Origin: Flavobacterium amniphilum
GTDB taxonomy: Bacteria > Bacteroidota > Bacteroidia > Flavobacteriales > Flavobacteriaceae
Length of the DNA stretch: 64,000 nucleotides
Assembly (NCBI RefSeq): GCF_023634845.1
Contig: NZ_JAMLJL010000002.1
Coordinates: 1-64,000 of the forward strand
Direction: 5' to 3'
The notes beneath the pieces are model-generated. The model searched no databases, was not told where the DNA came from, and worked only from the letters and a program-made list of their open reading frames with translations. The translations under genes and the position numbers were made by a program. Every line of letters begins with the position of its first letter. Within the stretch, counting starts at the first letter, position 1. Below, piece by piece: positions 26,690-35,827 of the stretch.

Positions 26690-27844
26690 ATGAATTTTAT
26701 ATCGCTTTTTACTCAATTTAAAGAGGAATCAATTTCAGGCAGGTATTTAACAAATAGTCATATTGAGCCCGTATTAGAAAATTTAAAACAAGACTTTGAA
26801 ATTTCAGTAATAGGAAGATCTGTCGGAAATAAACCAATACATGCTGTAAAAATCGGTACGGGTAAAACCAAGATTTTCATGTGGTCCCAGATGCATGGTA
26901 ATGAATCTACAACAACAAAAGCTTTGTTTGACTTATTTAAGTTCTTAAAATCTGATTTTGAAGAAGCTTCTGATTACAAAAATGCTTTTACCATATTATG
27001 TATTCCTATTTTAAATCCTGACGGTGCAGAAGCTTATACGCGTGTGAATGCTAATGAAGTTGATTTAAACCGTGATTCTGTAGATTTATCCCAACCCGAA
27101 AGTCAACTTTTAAGAAAGACATTTGAATCTTTTCAACCTGATTTCTGTTATAATTTACACGATCAACGCACAATCTTTGCGGCCGGAGACACTTCTAATC
27201 CGGCAACTGTTTCTTTTTTGGCACCAGCATATGACGAAGAAAGAAATTATAATGATAGCCGGTTAAAAGCTGTTTCGGTTATAGTGGCTATGAATGAAGA
27301 ACTTCAGAAGCATATTCCTGATCAAGTTGGCCGATTTGACGACTCTTTTAATATAAATTGTATCGGTGATATGTTTCAATCATTGAATGTTCCTACTATT
27401 TTATTCGAAGCAGGGCATTTTCAGGAAGATTACCAAAGAGAAGAAACAAGAAAGTATATTTTCACAGCCTTAATGAAGAGTTTACAATTTATTAACGAAA
27501 ACGATGTAGTTTGCAAAAACATTAACGAATATTTAAGAATTCCTCAAAATAAGATTAAATTCGTCGATATTGTTTGTAAAAAGTTTAGTTTTTTGGTTGA
27601 TTCTTTAAAAAGAATCACTAATTTTGCCATTCAATATAAAGAAGTTCTTAAAAATAATAAAATAGAGTTTGAGGCGTTTATTGTTGAAGTTGGCGAAGAG
27701 CTGAATTCTATAGGGCATGTGGAGTATGACGGAGACGGAGGAATGTATACAGATGATTCCAATAGCATCCCAGAAGTGAATAAAAAAGCTGATTTCTATC
27801 TTAATGATAAAATTAAGTTTGTCAACGGTATTATTAATGAATAG
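26690..27844 (+). CDS. M14-family zinc carboxypeptidase-like protein
   Basis: 384 residues, no signal peptide, so cytoplasmic. Zinc ligands of the M14 fold are visible: HxxE at His69-Glu72 (QMHGNEST) and the third ligand His157 (YNLHDQR). The substrate Arg region is DLNRDSVDL (about 125-133), and a late Glu in LFEAGHFQED is the probable catalytic base. The C-terminal 100 residues form a separate region. Members of this type may act on peptidoglycan peptides or small amides. Divergent control by the XRE regulator is suggested by operators 13 bp upstream. That would be unusual for a housekeeping peptidase. Confidence 0.85.
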   Translation: MNFISLFTQFKEESISGRYLTNSHIEPVLENLKQDFEISVIGRSVGNKPIHAVKIGTGKTKIFMWSQMHGNESTTTKALFDLFKFLKSDFEEASDYKNAFTILCIPILNPDGAEAYTRVNANEVDLNRDSVDLSQPESQLLRKTFESFQPDFCYNLHDQRTIFAAGDTSNPATVSFLAPAYDEERNYNDSRLKAVSVIVAMNEELQKHIPDQVGRFDDSFNINCIGDMFQSLNVPTILFEAGHFQEDYQREETRKYIFTALMKSLQFINENDVVCKNINEYLRIPQNKIKFVDIVCKKFSFLVDSLKRITNFAIQYKEVLKNNKIEFEAFIVEVGEELNSIGHVEYDGDGGMYTDDSNSIPEVNKKADFYLNDKIKFVNGIINE

Positions 27845-27918
27845 TAAGTTTTGCTATAAAATTCAATAGTAAGTAACAAACATAAATAGATAATAAAGTT
27901 AAATCAAAAGAAGTCGTT

Positions 27919-28398
27919 ATGAGTAAATTTCGTTTAGATGAAGTAGATCACCAAATCCTGGATATGTTAATTGATAACACAAGAATCCCATTTACTGACA
28001 TTGCTAAAAAACTTTTAATTTCTGCAGGAACTGTCCACGTTCGTGTAAAAAAGTTAGAAGATGCAGGAATCATCCAAGGTTCATCATTAACATTGGACTA
28101 TGAAAAATTAGGTTATTCATTTATTGCTTACGTTGGTGTTTTCTTAAATAATACTTCTCAAACTAAATTTGTTTTGGAGAGAATTAACGAAATCCCTTAT
28201 GTTACAGTAGCACACGTTACTACCGGTAAATTCAATATCTTTTGTAAAATTAGAGCAAGAGATACAAAACATGCTAAAGATGTAATCTATATGATTGATG
28301 ATATTGAAGGTGTGTACAGAACAGAAACCATGATTTCTCTTGATGAGAGTATCAATGATAAAAAAAGATTGATGCATACAATTTTCAGAGAAATGTAA
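27919..28398 (+). CDS. Lrp/AsnC family transcriptional regulator
   Basis: 159 residues. N-terminal winged HTH (about 5-60): DEVDHQILDMLIDNTRIPFTD, then IAKKLLISAGTVHVRVKKLE. The C-terminal RAM (ligand-binding) domain at about 70-150 has IAYVGVFLN, ITGKF-like VTTGKFNIFCKI and DIEGVYRTETMISL. Lrp-type proteins form octamers and sense amino acids. Codon use and strong conservation suggest a global, well expressed regulator. A terminator follows at 28405-28430. Confidence 0.93.
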   Translation: MSKFRLDEVDHQILDMLIDNTRIPFTDIAKKLLISAGTVHVRVKKLEDAGIIQGSSLTLDYEKLGYSFIAYVGVFLNNTSQTKFVLERINEIPYVTVAHVTTGKFNIFCKIRARDTKHAKDVIYMIDDIEGVYRTETMISLDESINDKKRLMHTIFREM

Positions 28399-28404
28399 AA
28401 TATG

Positions 28405-28430
28405 AAAGACCTTTTTTAAGGTCTTTTTTT
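28405..28430 (+). terminator. Intrinsic terminator after the Lrp gene
   Basis: AAAGACCTT (28405-28413) pairs with AAGGTCTTT (28418-28426), followed by a T run. It ends only about 12 bases before the DinB start codon, leaving almost no room for a separate promoter. Confidence 0.85.
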
Positions 28431-28442
28431 TATCTTTATGTC

Positions 28443-28955
28443 ATGAAAAACTTACAACCCGGAGAATTCCCAGATTATTACATTCCGTATATCAATGCCG
28501 TGAAATCGCTTGATATTGTTGATGGACTTGAAGATAACATGAATGATTTTATCGATTTTATCGAGAATACTGTTCATGAAAATAAATATGAATACAGATA
28601 TCAGCCTGAAAAATGGACAATTAAAGATATTGTTTTACACATTATTGATGCAGAACGTATTTTCGCTTACCGTGCTTTACGAATGGCCCGTTTTGACAGA
28701 ACACCGTTAGCGGGATTTGAAGAAAACGATTATGTCCCTGTAGCAGAAGCGAATAAAAGAAGCATGACTGATTTGCTTCATGAGTTTGCAATGGTTAGAA
28801 AATCAACTATTTGCCTTTTTCAAAGTATGTCAGAAGAAATGCTTTTAAACAAAGGCATTGCCAGCGGTAAGGAAATATCAGTGCGATCTATTGGTTATAT
28901 TATTACCGGACACTGCATTCACCATCAAAATGTAATAAAGGAAAGGTATTTATAA
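28443..28955 (+). CDS. DinB family protein
   Basis: 170 residues with the DinB/YfiT four-helix fold. The candidate metal-binding histidines are in DIVLHIIDAERIFAYRALR (about residue 59) and in the C-terminal HCIHHQNVIKERYL (about 157-161). PEKWTIKDIVLHI is the family's usual second-helix entry. DinB-like proteins include thiol-dependent transferases and damage-inducible proteins of unknown function. Its short distance to the upstream terminator suggests read-through from the Lrp gene or a near-leaderless start. Its 3' end overlaps hutI by 6 bp in convergent orientation. Confidence 0.88.
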   Translation: MKNLQPGEFPDYYIPYINAVKSLDIVDGLEDNMNDFIDFIENTVHENKYEYRYQPEKWTIKDIVLHIIDAERIFAYRALRMARFDRTPLAGFEENDYVPVAEANKRSMTDLLHEFAMVRKSTICLFQSMSEEMLLNKGIASGKEISVRSIGYIITGHCIHHQNVIKERYL

Positions 28956-30185
28956 AACCTTTCCTTTAATAATTACATCTTCTATTAAGTTTGATCCAAA
29001 TTCATACGGCAGCTGATAATACGAAACAATTGGTTTTGTAATAATCAGGTTTGCTACTTTTCCTTTGGTTATACTTCCATGTGTATCTGCTATTCCCATG
29101 GCATAAGCACCGTTTAGGGTAGCTGCATTAATAGCCTCTTCCGGAGTCATTTTCATTTTTATACAGGCAGTGGCCACAACAAAATTCATATTGCCGGATG
29201 GTGTGGTACCTGGATTAAAGTCTGTAGCTAAAGCCAATGGTAAACCGGCTTCCATCATTTTTCGGGCAGGAGTGTAGGGAATACTGATGAAATATGAGCA
29301 ACTAGGTAATGCAACCGGCATTGTTTGAGTGTTTTTCAATACTTCAACATCTTCATCGGTAACAATTTCCAAGTGGTCTACAGAAAGTGCTCCATGTTTT
29401 ACACAAGCTTCAATTCCGTTAATAGCCGTGAACTGATTGACATGTATTTTAGGAGTTAATCCGAATTTTTTTCCCGCTTCCATAATTCTTTCGGTTTCTT
29501 CGACAGAAAAATAACCCGTTTCCAAAAAAGCATCGATATAATCAGCTAGATTTTCTGCTGCAATTTTCGGAAGCATTTCGTTAATAATCAAATCGATATA
29601 TGCGGAATGATTCTCTTTGTATTCAATTGGAAACGCATGAGCACCCAAAAATGTAGCCTTAATCTTTACAGGATAATTTTCGGCTAATTTCTTAATGACA
29701 CGAAGCATTTTTAATTCACCTTCTACCGTCAATCCGTAACCCGATTTAATTTCAACTGCTCCGGTACCTTGGTGCATAACTTCTTCGAGACGGATTTTGG
29801 ATTGCTCATAAATTTCTTCTTCTGAAGTTTCATTCAGTTTTTTGGCTGAATTTAATATACCGCCTCCACGGTTTGCTATTTCTTCATAACTCAATCCGTT
29901 AATTCTGTCTACAAACTCCTGGACACGGTTTCCGGCGTAAACTATATGGGTATGGCTGTCACACCAAGTTGGTAAAACGGCACGTCCTTTAGCATTAATG
30001 ATACTGTCAACTTCAATTTGCGGACAGTTATCCATAGATCCGAAATCGGCAATTAATCCATCTTCAATTAAAAGATAGGCATTGTCAATTTTAGGCAAAA
30101 TTGCCATGTCTTTTCCCGAAATCATTGAAATGTCTGATTCGCGGATCTGTAGTAATTCTTTGATATTTTTTATAAGGGTTTTCAT
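28950..30185 (-). CDS. hutI: Imidazolonepropionase
   Basis: 411 residues, the usual length. It hydrolyses 4-imidazolone-5-propanoate to N-formimidoyl-glutamate in histidine degradation. It is an amidohydrolase with metal-binding HxH in CDSHTHIVYAG (about 75-84). RGGGILNSAKKL and GAVEIKSGYGL form the substrate loop. Further metal residues are in FLGAHAFP, HVNQFTAINGI and SVDHLE, and the final Asp in LATDFNPGTTPS. No other hut gene is in this window. Histidine biosynthesis genes are far away at 58-64 kb. Confidence 0.96.
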   Translation of the reverse strand: MKTLIKNIKELLQIRESDISMISGKDMAILPKIDNAYLLIEDGLIADFGSMDNCPQIEVDSIINAKGRAVLPTWCDSHTHIVYAGNRVQEFVDRINGLSYEEIANRGGGILNSAKKLNETSEEEIYEQSKIRLEEVMHQGTGAVEIKSGYGLTVEGELKMLRVIKKLAENYPVKIKATFLGAHAFPIEYKENHSAYIDLIINEMLPKIAAENLADYIDAFLETGYFSVEETERIMEAGKKFGLTPKIHVNQFTAINGIEACVKHGALSVDHLEIVTDEDVEVLKNTQTMPVALPSCSYFISIPYTPARKMMEAGLPLALATDFNPGTTPSGNMNFVVATACIKMKMTPEEAINAATLNGAYAMGIADTHGSITKGKVANLIITKPIVSYYQLPYEFGSNLIEDVIIKGKVL

Positions 30186-30344
30186 GTATTTAATTTGTGT
30201 AAAAGTACTATTGTTTTCGGTATTTTTCGAAGAATTTGGCTTTTAGATTTTAAATGTATTTTAAAAATATTTAACAAAAAATGTTAAAATACGGATGCAA
30301 TTGATTAAATTTGAGTAAGATAAAATTAATACTCCAATATAAAG

Positions 30345-30404
30345 ATGATTTGTTTAAACATAATCCATTTTACCGAATGTATTAAAAGGATTTGTTTAGG
30401 ATAA
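30345..30404 (+). CDS. 19-residue leader peptide candidate
   Basis: ATG to TAA encodes MICLNIIHFTECIKRICLG. It has three cysteines and lies between the predicted promoter and the terminator upstream of corA. No homologue is known to me. It is too short to separate from chance on sequence alone. Confidence 0.25.
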   Translation: MICLNIIHFTECIKRICLG

Positions 30405-30431
30405 TATAGAGGTTAGTTATTTAATTCAAGA

Positions 30432-30464
30432 AAGCTGTCAGGATTTATTTTGACAGCTTTTTTT
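30432..30464 (+). terminator. Intrinsic terminator upstream of corA
   Basis: AAGCTGTCA (30432-30440) pairs with TGACAGCTT (30451-30459), followed by seven or more T. It stands between a promoter-like region and corA on the same strand. Confidence 0.85.
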
Positions 30465-30506
30465 CTTTCCGAAAGTTTCGTAATATTACTACTAAATTCT
30501 TACGCA

Positions 30507-31577
30507 GTGCGAAAAATAAAATATAAAAAGGGTAGGAAAGTGGTTCCTACATTCTTGGAATACACTGGAATTCACAAAGATGTTCCGGTTGGAATGCAGT
30601 TATTTGTTTATGATACCAACGATTTAGTTGAATGTGCCGATAACCGCTTTAACCATTTGATTAATCAATTTGATTTGTATAAAACCAATTGGCTGAATGT
30701 CCATGGTTTAAATGATATTGCTGTTATTAAAGAAATTGGTGATTATCTCAAAGTGGATAATTTTATGTTAGGAGATATTTTAAACACCTCCAAAAGAACC
30801 AAAATTGATGAGTATCACGATATTTTCTTTTTTAATATCAAATCGATATTACCGGTTGAAAACTCTGACAACATTAATGTTGAGCAGATCAGTTTTTTAC
30901 TCAAAGACGGAATTTTGGTTTCTTTTCAGGAGAAAAAAAGTGATTTTTTTACCCATATCAGGGAGAGGATCAGAACACATTCAGGAATTGTAAGGGATAA
31001 AAAAGCTGATTATTTATTATACCTGCTTTTGGATGCCGTTATGGAGAACTTCTATATTACTATAGAAACTGAAGAAGACAAAGTGGAAGAGCTCATTAAT
31101 CTGACAAAAACCAGCGCAAAATGGACTATTTTGGAACAAATTGAAAGGCACAGGGATAATTTCCAGTTTTTAAAAAGAGCTATTTTACCGTTAAGGGATT
31201 CACTCCATACCATTAAAATGACAAAAGATGATGATGTTTTTAATGTCATTGCAAAAGAAAATTATAGTTTTTATGAGCGTTTGTATCAAAAAAGCCTTGA
31301 GCTTTTAGAGCAAATAGAATATGATTTGGGTAATCTGGACAGTGCTTCTTCCATATTTTTTTCAATGCAAAGCCATAAAATGAATGAAGTGATGAAAACT
31401 CTTACAGTTGTTTCGGTTTTCTTTATGCCTTTGACATTTATTGTGGGTATTTACGGAATGAATTTTGACAACATGCCCGAGTTGCATTGGAGGTATGGCT
31501 ACTTTATCATTCTGGGTGTCATGTTTTTACTATTTATCGGAATGATTTATTATTTCAAATGGCGTAAATGGTACTAA
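30507..31577 (+). CDS. corA: CorA magnesium/cobalt transporter
   Basis: 356 residues from GTG 30507 (RKIKYKKGRKV). An upstream TTG at 30450 is rejected because it lies within the terminator hairpin. A large N-terminal cytoplasmic domain with acidic residues is followed by a long helix. Two C-terminal transmembrane helices follow, the first (about 294-315) ending in the signature YGMNFDNMPEL. The Lys/Arg-rich C-terminus is cytoplasmic. CorA pentamers import Mg2+ down the potential. The leader just upstream suggests possible attenuation. Confidence 0.95.
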   Translation: MRKIKYKKGRKVVPTFLEYTGIHKDVPVGMQLFVYDTNDLVECADNRFNHLINQFDLYKTNWLNVHGLNDIAVIKEIGDYLKVDNFMLGDILNTSKRTKIDEYHDIFFFNIKSILPVENSDNINVEQISFLLKDGILVSFQEKKSDFFTHIRERIRTHSGIVRDKKADYLLYLLLDAVMENFYITIETEEDKVEELINLTKTSAKWTILEQIERHRDNFQFLKRAILPLRDSLHTIKMTKDDDVFNVIAKENYSFYERLYQKSLELLEQIEYDLGNLDSASSIFFSMQSHKMNEVMKTLTVVSVFFMPLTFIVGIYGMNFDNMPELHWRYGYFIILGVMFLLFIGMIYYFKWRKWY

Positions 31578-31660
31578 CTTGTTAAAATAATTTTAAGATT
31601 TATATTGCTTAACACGATAATAACATTTACATTTGTAGGGTATTCAAAATTCCGGAAAAT

Positions 31661-31834
31661 ATGTTTGAATTTCAACAGTACTTAGGTTTTCTTTTATTCT
31701 TAACCATCCTTACAATGGGATTCTGGTTAATGATTTTCTTAATTAATTTCGTATTCTACTGGGTAGGAGGTTATTTGTGGGAATCTTTCAAAGAAAAAAG
31801 AGCAGCCAAAAGACTTGCAGAAAATGGAGAATAA
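31661..31834 (+). CDS. Small membrane protein, 57 residues
   Basis: MFEFQQYLGFLLFLTILTMG begins a protein with one long or two short hydrophobic helices (about 8-42), then a basic and acidic tail WESFKEKRAAKRLAENGE. The spacing (84 bp after corA, same strand) and good membrane-protein composition make it a real small gene. It is followed by the shared terminator at 31866-31894. Function unknown. It could assist the transporter next door, but nothing in the sequence proves this. Confidence 0.65.
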   Translation: MFEFQQYLGFLLFLTILTMGFWLMIFLINFVFYWVGGYLWESFKEKRAAKRLAENGE

Positions 31835-31865
31835 ACTATAATTAATTTAGTTTATTTTTAGAAAT

Positions 31866-31894
31866 AAAAAACCCCGACATGTCGGGGTTTTTTT
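31866..31894. terminator. Bidirectional terminator
   Basis: Perfect 16-bp palindrome CCCCGACATGTCGGGG (31872-31887) with A run before and T run after. It serves the small membrane gene and the convergent outer membrane receptor gene. Confidence 0.9.
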
Positions 31895-31904
31895 GGTTTT
31901 GGGT

Positions 31905-34379
31905 TTATCCCATGAATTCATCATCTCCTCCAGTACCATTCTGACGTGGTTTTTGTTCTCTTTCTGTTTTCTTCTTATTAAATCTGTAAGTAAATGAAAC
32001 AGTAAAAGATCTTCTTCTCCATTGCATCTCACTATGGGAATTCACATTCGGCAGTTCAATATCCTGAATTCTTTTGCGAGAATTGAAAACATCATTAATG
32101 TTGAATGAAATTGTTCCCATATCTTTTAAAATATCTTTACTGAATGCTAAATTAGCGGCAGCAATGCCTTTATTGGTTCCTTGTGCTGTTCTTTGCGAAG
32201 CATTATAAGTTGCATTGGTTTGCCAATCGATTTTATATGGTAATGTAATTTTTGATGTAATACGGCTTGACCAAGAAGTTGCTTTTCTGTCGAAACTTTG
32301 GGTAATTACTTCATTATTACTGTTTGTGTATGTGTAATCACCTTTGTTAACACTGTTGAAGAAATTGAAATTTCCGTTTAATTTCCACCATTTTTTGAAG
32401 TTGTAATTTAAGGTAAACTCAAAACCAATTCGGTCATTTTGACCTAAATTGAAAAATGTATTAACGATAACTGGAATTCCATCGATTTCATCACCGCGTT
32501 CTTTTCTTACCTGTTCAAAAGCATCGGTTGTGTGGTTATAATACAAAGAAGTATTCAATGTTAATTTTTCCCATCTTTTTAAGTAACCAATATCATAAGC
32601 ATCTGTGAATGCAGGATTAATATCAGGATTTCCCTGGAATAAATTCACGTTACTTGTGTAAGACGCAAAAGGATTGATGAAACGGTCTCTTGGTCTTGCT
32701 ATACGCTTGCTGTAGTTAAGCGCAATACTGCTTTTATCGTCGATTTCATAAGTTAAAAACACACTTGGAAACCAATTGCTGTATTTTTTTGTTTTGTAAA
32801 TATCTGAAGTTAATTGGTTAACGTCAATTTTAGAATCTTCAAAACGCAATCCCACTAAGTAGGAGAATTTATTAACTTTTGATCCGAACTGAGTATAAGC
32901 AGCCGTTACATTTTCATTGTATTCAAGTGTATTTGTGAATTCATCGATGTTAGTAAAAGGACCACCTTCAAATTCCCTTTCTTCAACCTGATAATCAGCA
33001 ACTGTTTTTACATAATTACCTCTGAAACCTGCTTCGAATCGAGAATCTTTACCCATTGGAAGCACATAATCCAATTGGAGTAAGTTTCGTTGTTGGGTAT
33101 CATTTTTACGGGTTCTTTCCGATGAAACAAAATTCCCATTGTCAACGATGATTCCTTCTATTGATGAATTGTCTTTATCGTTATTATAGGAGATTGAAAT
33201 ATCAGCACTTAATTTATGTCCGTCTTTTTTGAAGTTTTTGATGAAATTTGAAGCATATTCAACATTTTCATTGCTTGAATTCAAGTCATTGAAACGCTGT
33301 CTTGTGTTCAGATATTGGTTATTTGCATCATAATTATAATATAAAACATTTTCAAGATTTCCACCTTTATTAGTTCTGAAATTCAATGAATTAGTCCATG
33401 TTGTTGATTTGTTCAACAGTAACTCTATTCCGAAATTAGTATTTAATCCTTCTCCGAAACGGTTATTTTTTCTTCTTTCTTTAAGAATAGATTTAAGATC
33501 TCCGTTTGTATCAAAATTTTCCTGGTCAATTTTAGTGTTTCCAGGATTGCTTCTGTCGTTGTAACCTATAGTTGTGAAGAAGTTAGCACTTTTTTCTTTA
33601 AAGTTTAAATTAGCCGATACACCTGTATTCTTCGGATCACCTGCAGAAACAACAAATGTTCCGTTGATTCCCTGATTTTTACCTTTTTTAAGAATGATGT
33701 TCAAAATACCGCCACCGCCTTCAGCATCATAGCGGGCAGAAGGATTTGTAACTACTTCGACTTTATCAATCGATTCAGCCGGAATTAATCGTAAAGCGTC
33801 ATTGATGTTTCCCATATTGGAAGGCTTACCATCAATTAAGATACGGACACTTTCGTTACCGCGTAAAGCGACAGTTCCTTCAGCATCAACAGAAACAGAA
33901 GGAATATTATCTAACACATCACTTACTGTTCCACCACGTACAATTATATCTTTACCAACAGTATAAACTTTTTTGTCTAATTTGATATCGACTGCAGTTC
34001 TTTCGGCACGGATTACTACTTCGTCCATCATTTTTGCATCTTCCGTCAGAGCAATGGTACCAATATTAGTATCTTCTGATATAACTTTTTCTTTAATTTC
34101 ATATGTTTTGAAAGACATAAATTCAACTTTGATATTGAACTTACCGGGACGTGTTTCAATTCTGAATTCACCCTTTGCATCTGTTACGCCGCCTGAAACA
34201 ACCTGATTCGAATTAAATCCGATTAAAGTTACCGTGGCATAATCTAAGGGTTGTGAAGTAGATTTTTCGATTACCTTTCCTGTAAGGACAATCTTTTTTC
34301 CTTCCTGTTTTTGTTGTGCAAAAATTGAGGAAATACAAAATAAAAACACCACGATTGTGGCTTTTTGGATAAATTTCAT
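31905..34379 (-). CDS. Outer membrane receptor, carboxypeptidase-like plus beta-barrel (TonB-receptor family)
   Basis: 824 residues. Signal peptide at about 1-21. The carboxypeptidase-like regulatory domain (about 27-115) contains LTGKVIEKSTSQPLDYATVTL. The plug (about 120-230) has GTVSDVLDNIPSVSVD, GNESVRILIDGKP and SARYDAEGGGGILNIILKKG. The C-terminal barrel (about 240-810) ends in SFTVSFTYRFN, followed by a charged tail. This is the OMP_b-brl_3 group, widespread in Bacteroidota, whose substrates are mostly unknown. A perfect TATTTTTG box lies upstream at 34406-34399. It is monocistronic and not next to a SusD homologue, so it is probably not a glycan uptake pair. Confidence 0.9.
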   Translation of the reverse strand: MKFIQKATIVVFLFCISSIFAQQKQEGKKIVLTGKVIEKSTSQPLDYATVTLIGFNSNQVVSGGVTDAKGEFRIETRPGKFNIKVEFMSFKTYEIKEKVISEDTNIGTIALTEDAKMMDEVVIRAERTAVDIKLDKKVYTVGKDIIVRGGTVSDVLDNIPSVSVDAEGTVALRGNESVRILIDGKPSNMGNINDALRLIPAESIDKVEVVTNPSARYDAEGGGGILNIILKKGKNQGINGTFVVSAGDPKNTGVSANLNFKEKSANFFTTIGYNDRSNPGNTKIDQENFDTNGDLKSILKERRKNNRFGEGLNTNFGIELLLNKSTTWTNSLNFRTNKGGNLENVLYYNYDANNQYLNTRQRFNDLNSSNENVEYASNFIKNFKKDGHKLSADISISYNNDKDNSSIEGIIVDNGNFVSSERTRKNDTQQRNLLQLDYVLPMGKDSRFEAGFRGNYVKTVADYQVEEREFEGGPFTNIDEFTNTLEYNENVTAAYTQFGSKVNKFSYLVGLRFEDSKIDVNQLTSDIYKTKKYSNWFPSVFLTYEIDDKSSIALNYSKRIARPRDRFINPFASYTSNVNLFQGNPDINPAFTDAYDIGYLKRWEKLTLNTSLYYNHTTDAFEQVRKERGDEIDGIPVIVNTFFNLGQNDRIGFEFTLNYNFKKWWKLNGNFNFFNSVNKGDYTYTNSNNEVITQSFDRKATSWSSRITSKITLPYKIDWQTNATYNASQRTAQGTNKGIAAANLAFSKDILKDMGTISFNINDVFNSRKRIQDIELPNVNSHSEMQWRRRSFTVSFTYRFNKKKTEREQKPRQNGTGGDDEFMG

Positions 34380-34453
34380 GTGCTTAATTTTACAAAAGCA
34401 AAAATAAGCTACGATTTCTTTAATTTTCCTAAAGTAATGTTAATATGGAGTTA

Positions 34454-34795
34454 TTATAAGATATCCTTGATTTTTTCAGTTGGGCGTGCAATTACAGCTT
34501 TATTACCGTTAACAATTATAGGTCTTTCTATTAATGTTGGAAACTTCACCATCGCTTCAATAATTTGATCATCTGTTAATTCAAGATACTTAAAATTTTC
34601 AATCCAAACCGGTTCTTTCTTTCGGACTAATTCTATTGGAGTGATTTTCAGTTTTTTCAGTAATGATTTGATTTCTCTTTTTTTAGGTGACTTTTCAAGG
34701 TAATTGATAATTTCAAATTCTTGTTTTGTTTCTTCTAAAAAACAAACGCCATCCCTTGATTTTGAGCAGCGTGCATTATGGTAAATCGTAATCAT
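34454..34795 (-). CDS. ArsC-family thioredoxin-fold reductase
   Basis: 113 residues of the ArsC/Spx family. The single N-terminal cysteine is Cys10 in YHNARCSKSR. The LIERPIIV motif (about 88-95) positions the conserved Arg and cis-Pro. Glutaredoxin-dependent arsenate reductases have this layout. Genes of this form are often found without an ars operon, as here, so the physiological substrate may not be arsenate. A TACTTTTG box lies at 34832-34825. Confidence 0.87.
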   Translation of the reverse strand: MITIYHNARCSKSRDGVCFLEETKQEFEIINYLEKSPKKREIKSLLKKLKITPIELVRKKEPVWIENFKYLELTDDQIIEAMVKFPTLIERPIIVNGNKAVIARPTEKIKDIL

Positions 34796-34870
34796 TTATT
34801 TGTGGGTGAAATTTTTAATTGTAACAAAAGTAACAGTTTTACTACTTATATTTATATAAACCGGATAATT

Positions 34871-35827
34871 ATGTTTTTAGAAAAAGCTTTTACTTCCCAA
34901 AACCAATTTTGGAAATATATTGTAGGTACTTTTATAGTAATCATTGCATCTTCAATTGGACAGGTACCTTTGATGCTTGCTGTGATGATGGAATTAAATG
35001 ATCAGGGAAAAAACATGTTTGAATTGGATGAATCGTCGCTGATGACTGTTCTTGAGCCGAATACAACGCTTTTTTTAATGATGCTTTCCTTTGCCGTGGC
35101 ACTTTTAGGCTTGGTTTTAATTCTAAAGCTTTTCCACAAACAACAATTAAAAGATATTACAACCTCAAGACCTAAGATTGATTGGAGCAGGGTTGGATTT
35201 GCCTTCGGAATTTGGGCTGTTTTCCAAATTGTGATGACGTTTATTAATTACTATACTTCTCCAGAAGATTTTGTATGGAATTTTAAGTTGGAGCCTTTTT
35301 TAATACTGCTTGCTGTCGGAACAATTATGATTCCAATTCAAACAAGTACAGAAGAGTATTTCTTTAGAGGATACCTGATGCAGGGTTTTGGTTTAATTGC
35401 CAGAAACAGATGGTTACCGTTAATAATGACTTCTGTGATTTTTGGAGGATTGCATTATTTTAATCCTGAAGTTGTAAAAATGGGACCAATAATCATGATC
35501 TATTACATTGGTACAGGATTGTTTTTAGGAATTATTACCTTAATGGACGATGGATTGGAATTAGCTTTAGGTTTCCATGCAGCAAATAATTTGATAACTG
35601 CTTTATTGGTAACTTCTGAGTGGACAGCTTTTCAGACTCATTCGGTTTTAAAAGATGTTTCAGAACCGAGTGCCGGTTACGAAATTATAATGCCGGTATT
35701 GGTTATTTTCCCAGTTTTAGTGTTCATTTTTGCCAAAAAATACGGTTGGAATAATTGGAAACAAAAATTAACAGGTATAATTAGCGAACCTAATTCTGAA
35801 GCAATAGAATTCATCCAGAATGACTAA
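34871..35827 (+). CDS. CPBP-family intramembrane metalloprotease
   Basis: 318 residues with about eight transmembrane segments. The CPBP/Abi motifs are all present: EEYFFRGYLMQGF (the EExxxR glutamates), FGGLHYFNP (FxxxH) and the late HAANN. That is the Rce1-like glutamate intramembrane protease active site. The start is ATG 34871. The frame extends upstream to 34778 but would overlap the ArsC-like gene's start. Its stop overlaps the menE start by 8 bp, so the two are translationally coupled. The role of this protease is unknown. Confidence 0.88.
   Translation: MFLEKAFTSQNQFWKYIVGTFIVIIASSIGQVPLMLAVMMELNDQGKNMFELDESSLMTVLEPNTTLFLMMLSFAVALLGLVLILKLFHKQQLKDITTSRPKIDWSRVGFAFGIWAVFQIVMTFINYYTSPEDFVWNFKLEPFLILLAVGTIMIPIQTSTEEYFFRGYLMQGFGLIARNRWLPLIMTSVIFGGLHYFNPEVVKMGPIIMIYYIGTGLFLGIITLMDDGLELALGFHAANNLITALLVTSEWTAFQTHSVLKDVSEPSAGYEIIMPVLVIFPVLVFIFAKKYGWNNWKQKLTGIISEPNSEAIEFIQND

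Larger units (their letters stand above)
30306..30464 (+). promoter_or_regulatory. Candidate corA leader with promoter, short ORF and terminator
   Basis: A perfect TAAATTTG -7 box (30306-30313) predicts transcription from about 30320 into a region that ends in an intrinsic terminator (30432-30464), 43 bp before the corA GTG. No TAnnTTTG box is seen between terminator and corA, so corA may depend on read-through. An inverted repeat TTAACA/TGTTAA (30271-30286) sits just upstream of the promoter. Alternatively the unit is an independent small RNA of about 145 nt. Confidence 0.4.

Noticed and set aside
30450..30506. Longer corA start at a TTG
   Set aside because: The TTG sits in the terminator hairpin. 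The GTG at 30507 gives the usual N-terminus.
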